A stretch of 58,016 bases of DNA from Bacteroidota bacterium (lineage in GTDB: Bacteria; Bacteroidota; Bacteroidia; Chitinophagales; Saprospiraceae). Shown in pieces: positions 27,360 through 38,800 of this stretch; within the stretch, counting starts at the first letter, position 1; every line of letters begins with the position of its first letter. Below the pieces are notes generated by a model. The model had not been told where the DNA came from. It saw nothing but the letters and a program-made list of their open reading frames with translations, and did not search any database. Location: assembly GCA_024743405.1 (NCBI GenBank), contig JANSWP010000040.1, positions 1-58,016 on the forward strand. The letters are read 5' to 3'. A program made the translations under genes and the position numbers.

Positions 27360-28397
27360 ATGAAAAAAGTAGTAACTTTTGGAGAAATCATGCTCCGATT
27401 AACACCACCTAATTGGAAACGCTTTTCTCAAGCAAGTTCTTTTGACGTCATTTATGGTGGCGGCGAAAGCAATGTGGCAGTTTCTCTTGCCAATTATGGT
27501 GTTCCTGTAGAGTTTGTTACTCGGTTGCCTAAAAATGATATTGGCGAATGTGCATTAATGGAATTACGAAAAAGAAATGTCGGCACTCAACATATCGCCC
27601 GAGGCGGTGAACGATTGGGTATTTATTTCTTAGAAATTGGCGCAGTCAGTCGAGGTAGTAAAGTGGTTTACGACCGAGCACATTCTGCTATGTCTACTAT
27701 TGAAGCAGGTATGATTGATTGGAAATCTGTTTTCAAAGATGCCGATTGGTTTCATTGGACAGGAATTACGCCTGCTATTTCTCAAGGCGCAGCTGATGCT
27801 TGTTTGGAAGCCATTCAAATGGCGAATAAAATGGGCGTGACTGTTTCGACAGATTTGAATTATCGAAAAAAACTGTGGAAATACGGCAAAGAGCCTGGCG
27901 AAGTCATGCCTGAATTAGTCGCAGGTTGCGATATTATTTTAGGAAATGAAGAAGATGCTGAAAAACACTTTGGATTACATCCTGAAGGTTTGGATGTAAC
28001 AGCAGGTCATGAGGTTGATGCGAAATCGTACTTATCTGTTTTGCAACAATTAATGGAAATGTTTCCTCGTGCGAAAAAGGTTATTACCACTTTACGTGGT
28101 TCCATTAGTGCTTCTCATAATACTTGGTCGGGTGTCTTGTATGACGGCAAAACCCTTTACGAAGCACCGACTTATCAAATCACACATATTGTCGATAGAG
28201 TTGGCGGAGGTGATAGTTTTATGGGCGGTTTGATTTATGGTTTATTGAACTATCCTGATGATGATCAAAATGCGCTAAACTTTGCAGTCGCGGCTTCTTG
28301 TTTAAAGCATACAATCTATGGAGATGCGAATTTGGCGACAGTTGAGGAAGTGGAAAAATTGATGCGTGGGGATGCTAGTGGACGAGTAGCGAGATAA
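27360..28397 (+). CDS. kdgK: 2-dehydro-3-deoxygluconokinase (PfkB family)
   Basis: The 345-aa protein begins with the PfkB-type strand VVTFGEIMLRLTPP, has the substrate segment GGGESNVAVSLANYG and ends its catalytic region with VDRVGGGDSFMGG (catalytic Asp about 285). It phosphorylates 2-keto-3-deoxygluconate to KDPG. The RYR-type motif DLNYRKKLW supports KdgK rather than ribokinase or fructokinase. It is followed 14 bp later by eda, giving consecutive pathway steps. Its natural promoter may have been lost with the 5' end of the truncated SDR, so current expression may depend on the IS or on internal promoters. Confidence 0.92.
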   Translation: MKKVVTFGEIMLRLTPPNWKRFSQASSFDVIYGGGESNVAVSLANYGVPVEFVTRLPKNDIGECALMELRKRNVGTQHIARGGERLGIYFLEIGAVSRGSKVVYDRAHSAMSTIEAGMIDWKSVFKDADWFHWTGITPAISQGAADACLEAIQMANKMGVTVSTDLNYRKKLWKYGKEPGEVMPELVAGCDIILGNEEDAEKHFGLHPEGLDVTAGHEVDAKSYLSVLQQLMEMFPRAKKVITTLRGSISASHNTWSGVLYDGKTLYEAPTYQITHIVDRVGGGDSFMGGLIYGLLNYPDDDQNALNFAVAASCLKHTIYGDANLATVEEVEKLMRGDASGRVAR

Positions 28398-28411
28398 TAA
28401 AAAATAAAAAA

Positions 28412-29086
28412 ATGGCAAGATTTACAAGAATACAAGTAGCTCAAACAATGGCGGAACAAGGCATGGTTCCACTATTTTATCATTCCGATTTGGAGGTTTG
28501 CAAAAAGGTCGTTTCCGCAGTTTATCGAGGTGGCGCACGACTTTTGGAATTTACTAATCGAGGCGATTATGCCCACGAAGTTTTTGGTGAATTGAATAAA
28601 TATTGCGCCAAAGAATTGCCCGAAATGATTATGGGCGTTGGCTCGGTGACCGATGCTGGTACAGCAGCTTTATATATGCAATTGGGCGCAAATTTTATTG
28701 TTTCCGCCAATATTCGCGAAGATGTTGCATTAGCTTGCAATCGGAAGAAGATTTTGTATAGCCCAGGTTGTGGCACTTTGACTGAAATTGGACGAGCGGA
28801 AGAATTAGGTTGCGAAATCGTCAAATTATTCCCTGGAAGTACCTATGGACCTGGTTTTATCAAAGCCATTCGAGGACCACAACCATGGACAAGCATCATG
28901 CCAACGGGTGGCGTTTCACCTGATTATGATAATTTAAAAAAATGGATTGATGCTGGGGCTGTTTGCGTGGGAATGGGTTCAAAACTAATGGCGAAAAATG
29001 CAGATGGAAATTTTGATTATGAAAAAATTGAAGAATTAACTAACCAAGCATTGGACTTTATCAACGAAATTCGAACCAACTCTTAA
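28412..29086 (+). CDS. eda: KDPG / 4-hydroxy-2-oxoglutarate aldolase
   Basis: This 224-aa class I aldolase has the KDPG-aldolase fold. Catalytic Glu46 lies in LLEFTNRG, the GVGSVTD phosphate/substrate loop is at about 75-81 and the Schiff-base Lys138 is in IVKLFPGS. PTGGVSPDYDNLKKW and GMGSKL form the final phosphate-binding turns. It splits KDPG into pyruvate and glyceraldehyde-3-phosphate. The 14-bp spacing from kdgK indicates co-transcription. It completes the lower ketodeoxygluconate pathway; upstream enzymes (uronate isomerase or dehydratase) are not in the window. Confidence 0.93.
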   Translation: MARFTRIQVAQTMAEQGMVPLFYHSDLEVCKKVVSAVYRGGARLLEFTNRGDYAHEVFGELNKYCAKELPEMIMGVGSVTDAGTAALYMQLGANFIVSANIREDVALACNRKKILYSPGCGTLTEIGRAEELGCEIVKLFPGSTYGPGFIKAIRGPQPWTSIMPTGGVSPDYDNLKKWIDAGAVCVGMGSKLMAKNADGNFDYEKIEELTNQALDFINEIRTNS

Positions 29087-29163
29087 CTTATGAAATCACG
29101 CAGACATTTTCAAAAAATAGCGTGTTATCAGCAAGTATTCTTCCATTCTTATCTTTTCCTTAT

Positions 29164-29714
29164 GTAAGTGCTTGGACATAAATGACTACCACTTAATTTA
29201 CTGCAACATCACGCCAAAGGCGCCCGTTGCAATAATGGTAATTTTGGAGGGCAGTTGAATTTAATAACCTGATTTCCAGTTTATTAAATTCAACTGCCCT
29301 CCAAACCTCCTTAGCACGCCTTGCCGTAGGCGACGGCGCGCAATATGGCACCTAATGTTGTCAAGACTCATAGACAAAACTCAAAACCAACATGCTGTCG
29401 ATAATTTTTGCCGTTCTGAAAAGACATTCAGGCTTTTGCAGTGGCATTGTAGATTTTGGTGTTAAGGAATTCAATTTAGCATTGGCGAAAAAATTACCCA
29501 CGTGAGCATTGCGAACGTTTGGGTCGTTTGTGGGAAGGCATTGAATTTTAGCCAAAATATCCACAGCCTAGATTTTTTTCATCAAAGGTGCCTTTGCATC
29601 TCATGATACTATTTTATAGTGGAAAACGAAGCAATATGGATTTAACAGCTTAGTTTTCCCTTTGCTTTGGCAAAGGTTTTTTCAGGCACGAGCCATGAAA
29701 ATCTAGGCACTTAC
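29164..29714. repeat. R2 repeat, large composite copy
   Basis: The left end GTAAGTGCTTGGA (29164) and the inverted right end TCTAGGCACTTAC (29702-29714) bracket about 550 bp. The conserved R2 core GCAACATCACGCCAAAGGCGCCCGTTGC is at about 29202-29230. Inside is a perfect 24-bp inverted repeat with a 13-nt loop (29244-29267 / 29281-29304), a very stable hairpin. A 67-codon minus-strand frame (29361-29564) exists but has no recognised homology and is not counted as a gene. Confidence 0.65.
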
Positions 29715-29734
29715 TTCTTGCGAAAGCCAAAAAA

Positions 29735-29774
29735 AAGAACCCCTTTCCACGGCTTACCGGGAAAGAGGTTCTTT
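29735..29774 (-). terminator. Rho-independent terminator of the giant HYR gene
   Basis: On the minus strand, AAAGAACCTCTTTCCCGG...CCGTGGAAAGGGGTTCTTT forms a long stem followed by TTTTT. It lies 33 bp after the stop codon. A related hairpin with the same GGCTTACCG loop word is at 43777-43826. Confidence 0.85.
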
Positions 29775-29807
29775 TGGATTATAATTTGGCTAATAGCCGT
29801 CTGAATA

Positions 29808-32800
29808 CTATTCTACTAAGAGCATAGTTTTCGTAGCTGTATTAGTTGAAGTTTCCAACTGATAGTAAAGTATGCCAGCAGCACCTAGTGATTTACGGTC
29901 GATAGTTACTTGGTTGTAACCTTTCGCGTAGTCACCTTCGATGATTTGGATTACTCTTCCTGTCGCGTCAGTAACAGTCAATGTAGCAGCATCTGCTTGT
30001 GGCAAGTTGAAGCCAATAACAGTTGATTCAGAAACTGGGTTTGGAGTGTTTTGGTATAATTCAAATACCTCAACAACCGCACCGTTGAATTCGATTGCAA
30101 CGTCAAGCAATTCTCCATTGTTAGAGTATGCTTCCGCAACAGTGTAACGAGAATTCACGTCTAAGACATTACTCAATTGAGCTGCATCTTTAGCTGTAAC
30201 AACAAGGCTGAATACAACCTCACCATTATCAACTCTACGTGCATCTTCGTTCCAAGATGCTGTAATAGCACCTTCTTCAACGAATCTGAAACCAAAGTTA
30301 TCTTTAGTAGCAACACCAGGCACAATATCTACTAGCTCTATTGCATCCGTATCGAAGTTAAGAGTGAATTGGTACCCTAATACGTCGAAGTCTTTAGCCA
30401 AGAAGTTAACAGTGTAAGTTTCACCGCTTTCTAATTGAGCATCTTCAACTTGGAATACCAAGTTATCAGTCTTATTACGATCATCAACACTTGCTATATC
30501 AAGTGGATTTGCACTACCATTTACGTCACCAACCTTAACAGCGATGAAGTCAGCACTTACATTAGCAGGTACGTTGTTCATTGATTTAACTTCTGGGAAG
30601 TTTTCACCCAATGGGTTAGTCGCATCTACGAAGTCATAATCAGCATCAACAAATCTCCAGCTAGTGTTATTAGTGAAGTTATCATCAACGTGTAAGATCA
30701 ATTTACGTAATTTAACAAGGTCGAAAGTTGTGATTGTTTCAGACTTGTTGATGTCCGCAGCAATAATCTTATATGGAGAGTCAAGGACTTTCACACCTAA
30801 GATATGCTTAGTAATCAATACAAGGTCAAATGTAGTCACACCATTCAATGGATCAATGTCTTTGATAGGAGTGATAGTGATATCAGCACCTTGCGTAACA
30901 TTGAAGTTATATTGACCATCGTCTCCAGTAGTAACCATTTGAGAACCACCATTCAACTCAACATCAACAAGAGCAACAGGCTCGTCATCTTCAGTAGTAA
31001 TACCACCGTCAACAACTACAAGTGGATCAGATCCACATGCATTCATGTTATCTTGAACTTGTACTTGAGTAGTACAGAAGTCTTGGTTACCTGCCTCATC
31101 AGTAATCCAGATTTCCACATTTTGGAAGCCTAGTTGATCACAGTCGTAAGTTACAGCTGTGTCATCCGTATCAGCAGAGAAAGAAATCAATAAGTCACCT
31201 TGAGCAGTACAGTTATCGAAGCTACCTTCGTTCAAGTCATTAGCCCATACTTCAATCATACCTGTTTGCATGATTTCAACGATGATACCGTTTTTACAGT
31301 ATGGAGTAGGTTTCTTACAATCAGAAACAACCACTGTTGTTTGACAAGCATTTGAGTTACCGCAGTTATCCATAACTTGGAAAGTAACAGTGTAAGTGCC
31401 TGGAGCTACATTTGTAGCACTGAAAGTATTAGAGTTGAAGTTAGGTAAATCGCTAGTTGCTGTGATAGAAACATCTACACTACAATCCTGAACATCAGGA
31501 GTAGGTACAGTCAAATCAGCAGAACAGCTATTATCATCGATACAAACATCATATTGTGGCGCACATGTTACAACTGGAGCAACATTATCAATTACTTTGA
31601 TATTTTGCTCATAAGTGATGTAACCATCCCATGGATCTGAGTCAATGTCAGTGTCAGGACCGAACATATCAGTCGCATTAGCAGCAGTTGGTCTGTCAGT
31701 ACTATTCCAGCTATCGCGGAATGTTCTGTCATCACAATCACCATCACCGTCAAGGTCACAAAGTGGGAATGGAAGTCCTAATTCGTTTTCTGCAACTTCA
31801 ACAACTTCTTCGTCAACGAAGTCACCGACAACACACCAGTTAATTACTTTCCATGTACGCGAAATCTTATAACAAGCATCAGGTACAGAAGTAAATATTT
31901 GATCTTCGTATGAAACAGCGATTAACTCGCAAGATTCATTTGTAAGCTCAGGCTCACCGAAGTCAGGAACATCATCTGTACAAGTTACAGTCTTATCTTC
32001 TGGGAATTCAACAACCCAGTCAGAAACGTGATCAACAAAGATAATTTGAGTACAAGTAGCTGGTCCATTACCACTTGGGTCAGATGCCTGCCAAGTTCTT
32101 GTAATAGTACCTTCACCACACTCATCAATGTTGATGTTTACAGTAGGTGTAACTGTATAGCTACAGTTATCTTGGAATGTTGGTGTACCGAATTGATCCA
32201 ATACGCCGTTATTTCCTAATGCTATATCAACTTCAACGTTTTCCCAGTAGAAATCGCAAGTAATGCGCTCAGGGCTAGGACAACTTAAAACTTGAGGTTG
32301 TAGCTTATCTTCAATAATTACCTCAACCATACATGAGTTTGTATTGCCAGCGCAGTCAGCAGCTTGCATAACAACCATGATTGGGCTATTATTAATATCA
32401 TTACAATTGAATGTAACGCTAGGAGCGAATGATCCGCCAGACATACGTCTAACAGTAAATTCGTCTAAGCAACAGTTATCATGAGTTCCATCATCGAATA
32501 CTTCCGCATTAATAGTAACTTTTCCGTCACTAGATAATGTAGCAGTAGTGATTTCATCACATTGTACAGTTGGAGCGATTCCATCAACAACGTGAATAAT
32601 GATATCTAAAGTTGCAACGTTACCACAATCATCAATTACAGTATATGTAGCTTGGTGATCTCCTCTTGTCAAACCTTCAACGTAACCACCGTTTCCATCG
32701 ATGTGCCCTAGTGGGTGATCAACTTCTACAGTCCAACCGTCAGAACAGTTGTCAGATACGCCAATAGCAGGCATGAAGAATGCAGCACGACACTCATCTG

Positions 32801-35800
32801 GATGAGTTGCTGGCATGTTAGCATTTACAGTAATTTCAGCAGGACCAGTAAGCGTTGGTGCTTTTTGATCTAATACTTTAATTACTTGAACGTGTACTCT
32901 TGGATTATCAGGCCCAACAGGTAAACACATATCTCTAACTTTCCAAGTACGTAAGATTTCGAAGCTACCAGAGCAGATTTCATAAATCTCATCATCCCAT
33001 GTTACAGATAACATACAAGCACCAACTCCTTGGAATGGATCACCACCTAATGTTGGGATACCAGCACCAGTTAATTCAAGTACATCTGCATCATCCAAAC
33101 CGTTAACTGCAGGGAACTGGAATGGTTCGAATCCTGGACAACCTGTACCACCATTAACGGTGTTAGTTGAGTTGAAATCAGGATTATCTTCAGTATGATT
33201 TGGTGGCAAGAATGGTAAGTCTGCATCAGAATCATCGCAGTTCTCATCTAATACAACTTCGCAAATTGGAGTTGCAGGATCAGAATCACCAACAAACGGG
33301 TGAAGCGCTGTAGGATCAACGATATTCGGGAATGTATTGTAGTTATCACATGTCCACTGAACGTCTTTTGGCATCAAGATATCAGCCAATTTAGGACGCT
33401 CAACAGTGATAGTTTGAGTACAAGAAGACTCATTACCATATGCATCAATTGCAACAAATGTTCTAACAATTATACGAATATTGTCTTCACAGTTTCCGAA
33501 GAAAGTCTCATCATCTGTATAAGTCAAATTCCAAGTAGAACAATCAGTTACATCAGCAAACCCAGTTATTGAAGGATCAGTATCATCGTTACAGTAAATT
33601 GTAATATCAGCAGGACAAGTAACTTCAGGAGCTAATTTATCCTCGACATTCAATGTACCCCAACAAGATTGACCGCTACATGGATCAATAACCTCAACGA
33701 TTAAGTCCATTCCAATATGGTTAGCACAAACAACGTTTGCAGGATTCAATGGTGTTCCAATAGCATCCTTGATGACAACATCAAATACTCCATCAGGACC
33801 AATGTTTCCTTCTAGTACCATATCAGGAGTAATTTCCACGCAACATGCATCATCTAATGATACATTAACGAGGTTATTACAAGTCATACCAGAAACAGGA
33901 TCAATAATTTCGAAATCTTCACAAACAGTAACAACACATCCAGGATCATTAGGATCATTGTTAGCAGCTGTTCCTGCATCAAATGCAAAACAAACTGTGT
34001 ATATACCAGCAACCAATGTGCTAGGATCAATCTCAATGCTATAAGGAGCAGCAGTAGCTTCTAAATGGAAGCCATTTGAACCGTCAACAGTTAAGATAGT
34101 TCCAGCCTCACCAGTAATACCATTTGCTTCACCACCACTTACTGTGAAAGGATCATCACAAGCAGTAGAGAAATCATCTACACCCGAAAGTGTTGGTTCT
34201 GGTAAGTAACAAGTATTTGCAACACTTAATTGCTGTCCAAATTCATTTTCAACAGTTACGCTGTATCCAGCACCACCTGCATGAATTCCAGACAATTCAT
34301 ATACTCCTAAAGGACCTTCTGTCATAGCAGTACCCGCAGCAATTGCGACACCAGGAGAAGAATAAAGTCCAGTAGCAGATACAACTGTCCACGTTTGACC
34401 AGCTAAAGCATTAACAGTAACTAATTCATCAAAGAATCCAGGAATTGCAGAGCAAACACATGGATCAAAGATTGCAAGAGTAGGATCACAAGTTGCAGCT
34501 CCTTCAGTAACTGTAACAGTAGCAGTACACTCAGCTGTATTACCAGAAGCATCTGTTACTTTAACAACTACATCATAAGAGTTTCCAACATCACTACAGT
34601 CGTAGTCTGTTTGACCACTTACGATATCGTAAGAAACGATACTACAGTTATCCGTACTTGCACTTGCTAAATCAAATGCAGTTACACTTGCATAACCAAA
34701 TACGTCTAATCCAACAGTTGGACTAGCACAAATAGCTATTGGAGCCTCATTGTCAACTAATGTCAAAGTATTTGTACACGTTGCAGTATTACCCGAGGCG
34801 TCTGTTACAGTAAATGTAACAACCACTTGATCTCCAGCAACTGTTCCGAAAGTAGAACCAGCAGCAGGAACTTGAGTTACAACAGCAGTACAGTTTTCAA
34901 TGTATACGATTTCACCAGTCATATCTGGAACAGTACCAGAGCAAACACCTGGATCAGTATTAATATCACGATCAGCAGCACATGCTGTGATTAATGGATC
35001 TTGAGTATCCATTACCATGATTGTTATTTCACAAACTTCAGTGTTACCTGCCAAGTCTGTAGCTGTATAGGTAGCAGTATGAGATCCAACCGCTAATACA
35101 GTACCAGATTCTGCACCATCGTGAGTCACGACAACACCTGGGCAGTTATCAGTTGCAACTGGAATAGACCAGTTAACTTTAGCTGAACATTCATCAGGAT
35201 CGTTGCCAACTACAACTGGGCCAGCTGGACAATTTGTGAATTCAGGATCAGTAGTATCCGTAATTGTGATATCCTGAGTGCAGGTAGTAGAATTACCATA
35301 AATATCTTCAACGTAATAAGTACGTGTCACGACATTACCTGCAGTAGTTTCAGATGTTAAACCAAATGTTCCATCGTTTATATCACAATTGTCAGAAACA
35401 GTTCCACCAGCAGCTTCAAATTCCTCAACATTATCATAAACCGCTACCTCATCTGCAGAACACTGTGCATCTGCAGCAGCAGGGCAAGTCATAGTAGGAT
35501 CTTCATCATCAGTAACCGTTACAGTGAATGAACAAGAAGCAGGTCCGTTTCCAGCTGCATCTGTGTACTCATATGTTACTGTTGTTTCACCAACTGGGAA
35601 GGTAGAACCTGAAGCTAAACCTTCAGTTAAAGTCCCAGCTAAACCAGCACCGTCACAGTTATCATCAAATGTAGGAGCCGCATATGTATAAGAGGCACCA
35701 CATACACCTGCATCAACACTTACTGCATCGTCTGTAGGACAAGTAGCTGAAGTAGGCGCATCATCATCAGTAACCGTAATTGTCATTGAACAAGTAGCTG

Positions 35801-38800
35801 TTAAACCACCAGCATCAGTTGCTGTCCAAACAATAGTAGTATTTCCTAATGGGAAATTCGCTCCGTTAAGAGTTGCAGTTCCATTATAATCATTTAATAC
35901 CGTTGCAGAACAGTTATCTGAAGCAACAGCATTGAATGCATCACTACCCATATCGAAAGTACAAGCGTTATTTGTACCTTTTACAAGGCTAACAGTTGGA
36001 CAATCAATCGTTGGATTTTGCATGTCATTAACTGTAACATTAAAGTTACATTTAGCTTCATTTCCAGCATTATCAAATGCAGTATACTCTATACCTACAG
36101 TTCCAACAGCGAAGAAATCGCCAGAACTTAATCCACCTGCATCTGTCTGAAGTACCTGATTAACTGCGCAGTTATCTATTGCTGCTGGCCCTTGCCAGTT
36201 AACATTAGCACCACACTTATCAGGATCGTTATTTACAACGATGTCTTCTGAACAAACAGTGAATTCAGGATTTTCAGTATCATCAATAGTAATAGTTTGG
36301 GTACAATTGGTTCCATTACCATTTACATCTAATATAACATATGTTCTAAGTACAGTATTACCTACAGTACTTTCAATGGCTCCAAAAGTAGACCCATCAA
36401 TATCACAATTATCAAAAGAGATACCTCCTTGAGCTAGAAGTTCAATAAGATTATCTGCCGTAGGCGCTTCATCAGCTGAACATTGTACAGTTAGATCTGC
36501 AGGACAATTTAATGTTGGAAGTTCATCATCAGTAACCGTTACAGTGAACGAACAAGAAGCAGGTCCGTTTCCAGCTGCATCTGTGTACTCATAAGTTACT
36601 GTGGTCATTCCAACTGGGAAAGTTGAACCTGAAGCTAAACCAGCAGTCAATGTACCAGCTAAACCAGCACCGTCACAGTTATCATCAAATGTAGGAGCCG
36701 CATATGTGTAAGCTGCACCACATACACCAGCATCATTAGTTACTGTATCGTCAGTTGGACAAGTTGCAACAGTTGGAGCATCATCGTCTTCTACAGTAAT
36801 TGTATAAGAACAAGTTGCAATATTTCCAACTTCATCAGTAGCAGTCCATTCAACAGCTGTATTACCTAATGGGAAATTAGCACCGTTTAAGGTAGCTGTT
36901 CCATTGTAATCATTTATTAATGTGAAAGCACAGTTATCAGTTGCAGTTGCATCAAATCCATTGCTACCCATATCGAAAGAACAAGCATTGTTTGTTCCTC
37001 TTACTAGGTTGACAGATGGACAGTCAATAATTGGATTGTCTGCATCAAAGACACTAACTACTACTGTACATTGTGCAGTATTTCCAGCAGCATCTTCAAC
37101 TTCTAAAGTAATGATTACTGAACCAGCAACAGCATCCGCACAATCAACAAATTGAGAGCCAGCGAATCCGCTACCATCAACGTCAATTTCTTTACGAGCT
37201 AAAGGCCCACAGTTATCAGAACTTCCATTCTCGATATCAGTAACTAAAATATCAAATAGACCATCAGCATCTAATACAACACTGTAATTATCCTGGCACA
37301 TTGCCATTGGATCAGTTGTATCATCAATAGTCACTAATTGATCACAAGTAGTAGAGTTACCCGCTTCATCTTCAATTTCGTAAGTTCTTGTATAAACGCT
37401 TCCAGCTTGAGCTACAGTAGCCAAACCGAAAGAACCATCATCTAAAATACAATTATCTGTAGCAACACCACCTGCAGCCAAGAATTCAACGAGATTATCA
37501 AATTCTGGAGCTTCGTCAGTTGAACAGTCAACTGTTACGTCAGCAGGACATGTCAATGCTGGATCTTCATCATCAGTAACCGTTACAGTGAACGAACAAG
37601 AAGCAGGTCCGTTTCCAGCTGCATCTGTGTACTCATAAGTTACTGTGGTCGTTCCAACTGGGAAAGTTGAACCTGAAGCTAAACCAGCAGTCAATGTACC
37701 AGCTAAACCAGCACCGTCACAGTTATCATCAAATGTAGGAGCCGCATATGTGTAAGCTGCACCACAAGTACCTGCATCAACACTTACTGCATCATCTGCA
37801 GGACAAGACGCTGAAGTAGGCGCATCATCATCAGAAACAATAACAGTCATTGAACAAGTTGCTGTATTCATAGCAGCATCAGTTACTGTCCATGTTACCG
37901 TTGTACTTCCTAATGAGAAAGTTTCTCCATCTAATGTAGCAGTACCATTTACATCGTTCACGATGCTAGCACCCATACAGTTATCAGAGAAAGTTGCATC
38001 CAAATCAGTACCAGTGTGGTCATATTCACAATCGTCACTATCTGTACCTCTGTTCAAAACTGCACTAGCAGTTGGGCAAGAAGCTTCAGGAGCAACATTA
38101 TCAACAACTGTTACAGTGAATAAACATTGATCTTCGTTCAATCCAGTATCAAATGCAGTGTACTCAATTGTGGTAGTTCCGATTGGGAACAAGTCACCAG
38201 ATTGAAGTACAATATTTGCAACACCAGAATTATTTGTTCGTAGGATATTTGCAACTTCACAGTTGTCCGTCGCAGATGGTGGAGTCCAGTTTACCTGCAC
38301 TCCACACTCATCTGGGTGTGAACTATAAGTAATATTATAAGGACATGTCTGGAAAACTGGATCAACAGTATCAATAATTGTAATAGTTTGCGAACAAAAT
38401 GCAGGCAATCCATTAACATCTAATACCGCATAAGTACGAGTCACAATATTTCCAGCTTGAACATCTCCTATAGCTTGGAATGAAGTAATATCAATACCAC
38501 AAGCATCAGTAGCAAGACCACCTTGACCTAAGAAGCCAAAGAAAGTATGAACTGTTGGAATTTCATCAGCAGAACACTGAACATCAGCATCTACTGGACA
38601 ATTCATTGTCGGTGCTTCACCATCTGTCACAGTTACAGTGAAAGAACAAGTTGCTGTGTTTCCTTCTGCATCCGTATAGCTATACTCTTCAGTAGAAACA
38701 CCAACTGGGAAAGTTCCTCCAGTCCCTAAACCTGATACCAAAGTACCATTCAGACCAAGACCATCACATGTAGCATCATCAAATGTTGGAATTGTGTAAT

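Noticed and set aside
29361-29564. 67-codon minus-strand ORF inside the R2 composite
   Set aside because: No family recognised, no clear start context, and it overlaps repeat DNA.
35491-37830. Regularly spaced near-identical blocks suggesting a CRISPR-like array
   Set aside because: The blocks are about 280 bp, spaced about 1 kb apart, and lie in frame inside one coding gene; they encode HYR domains.
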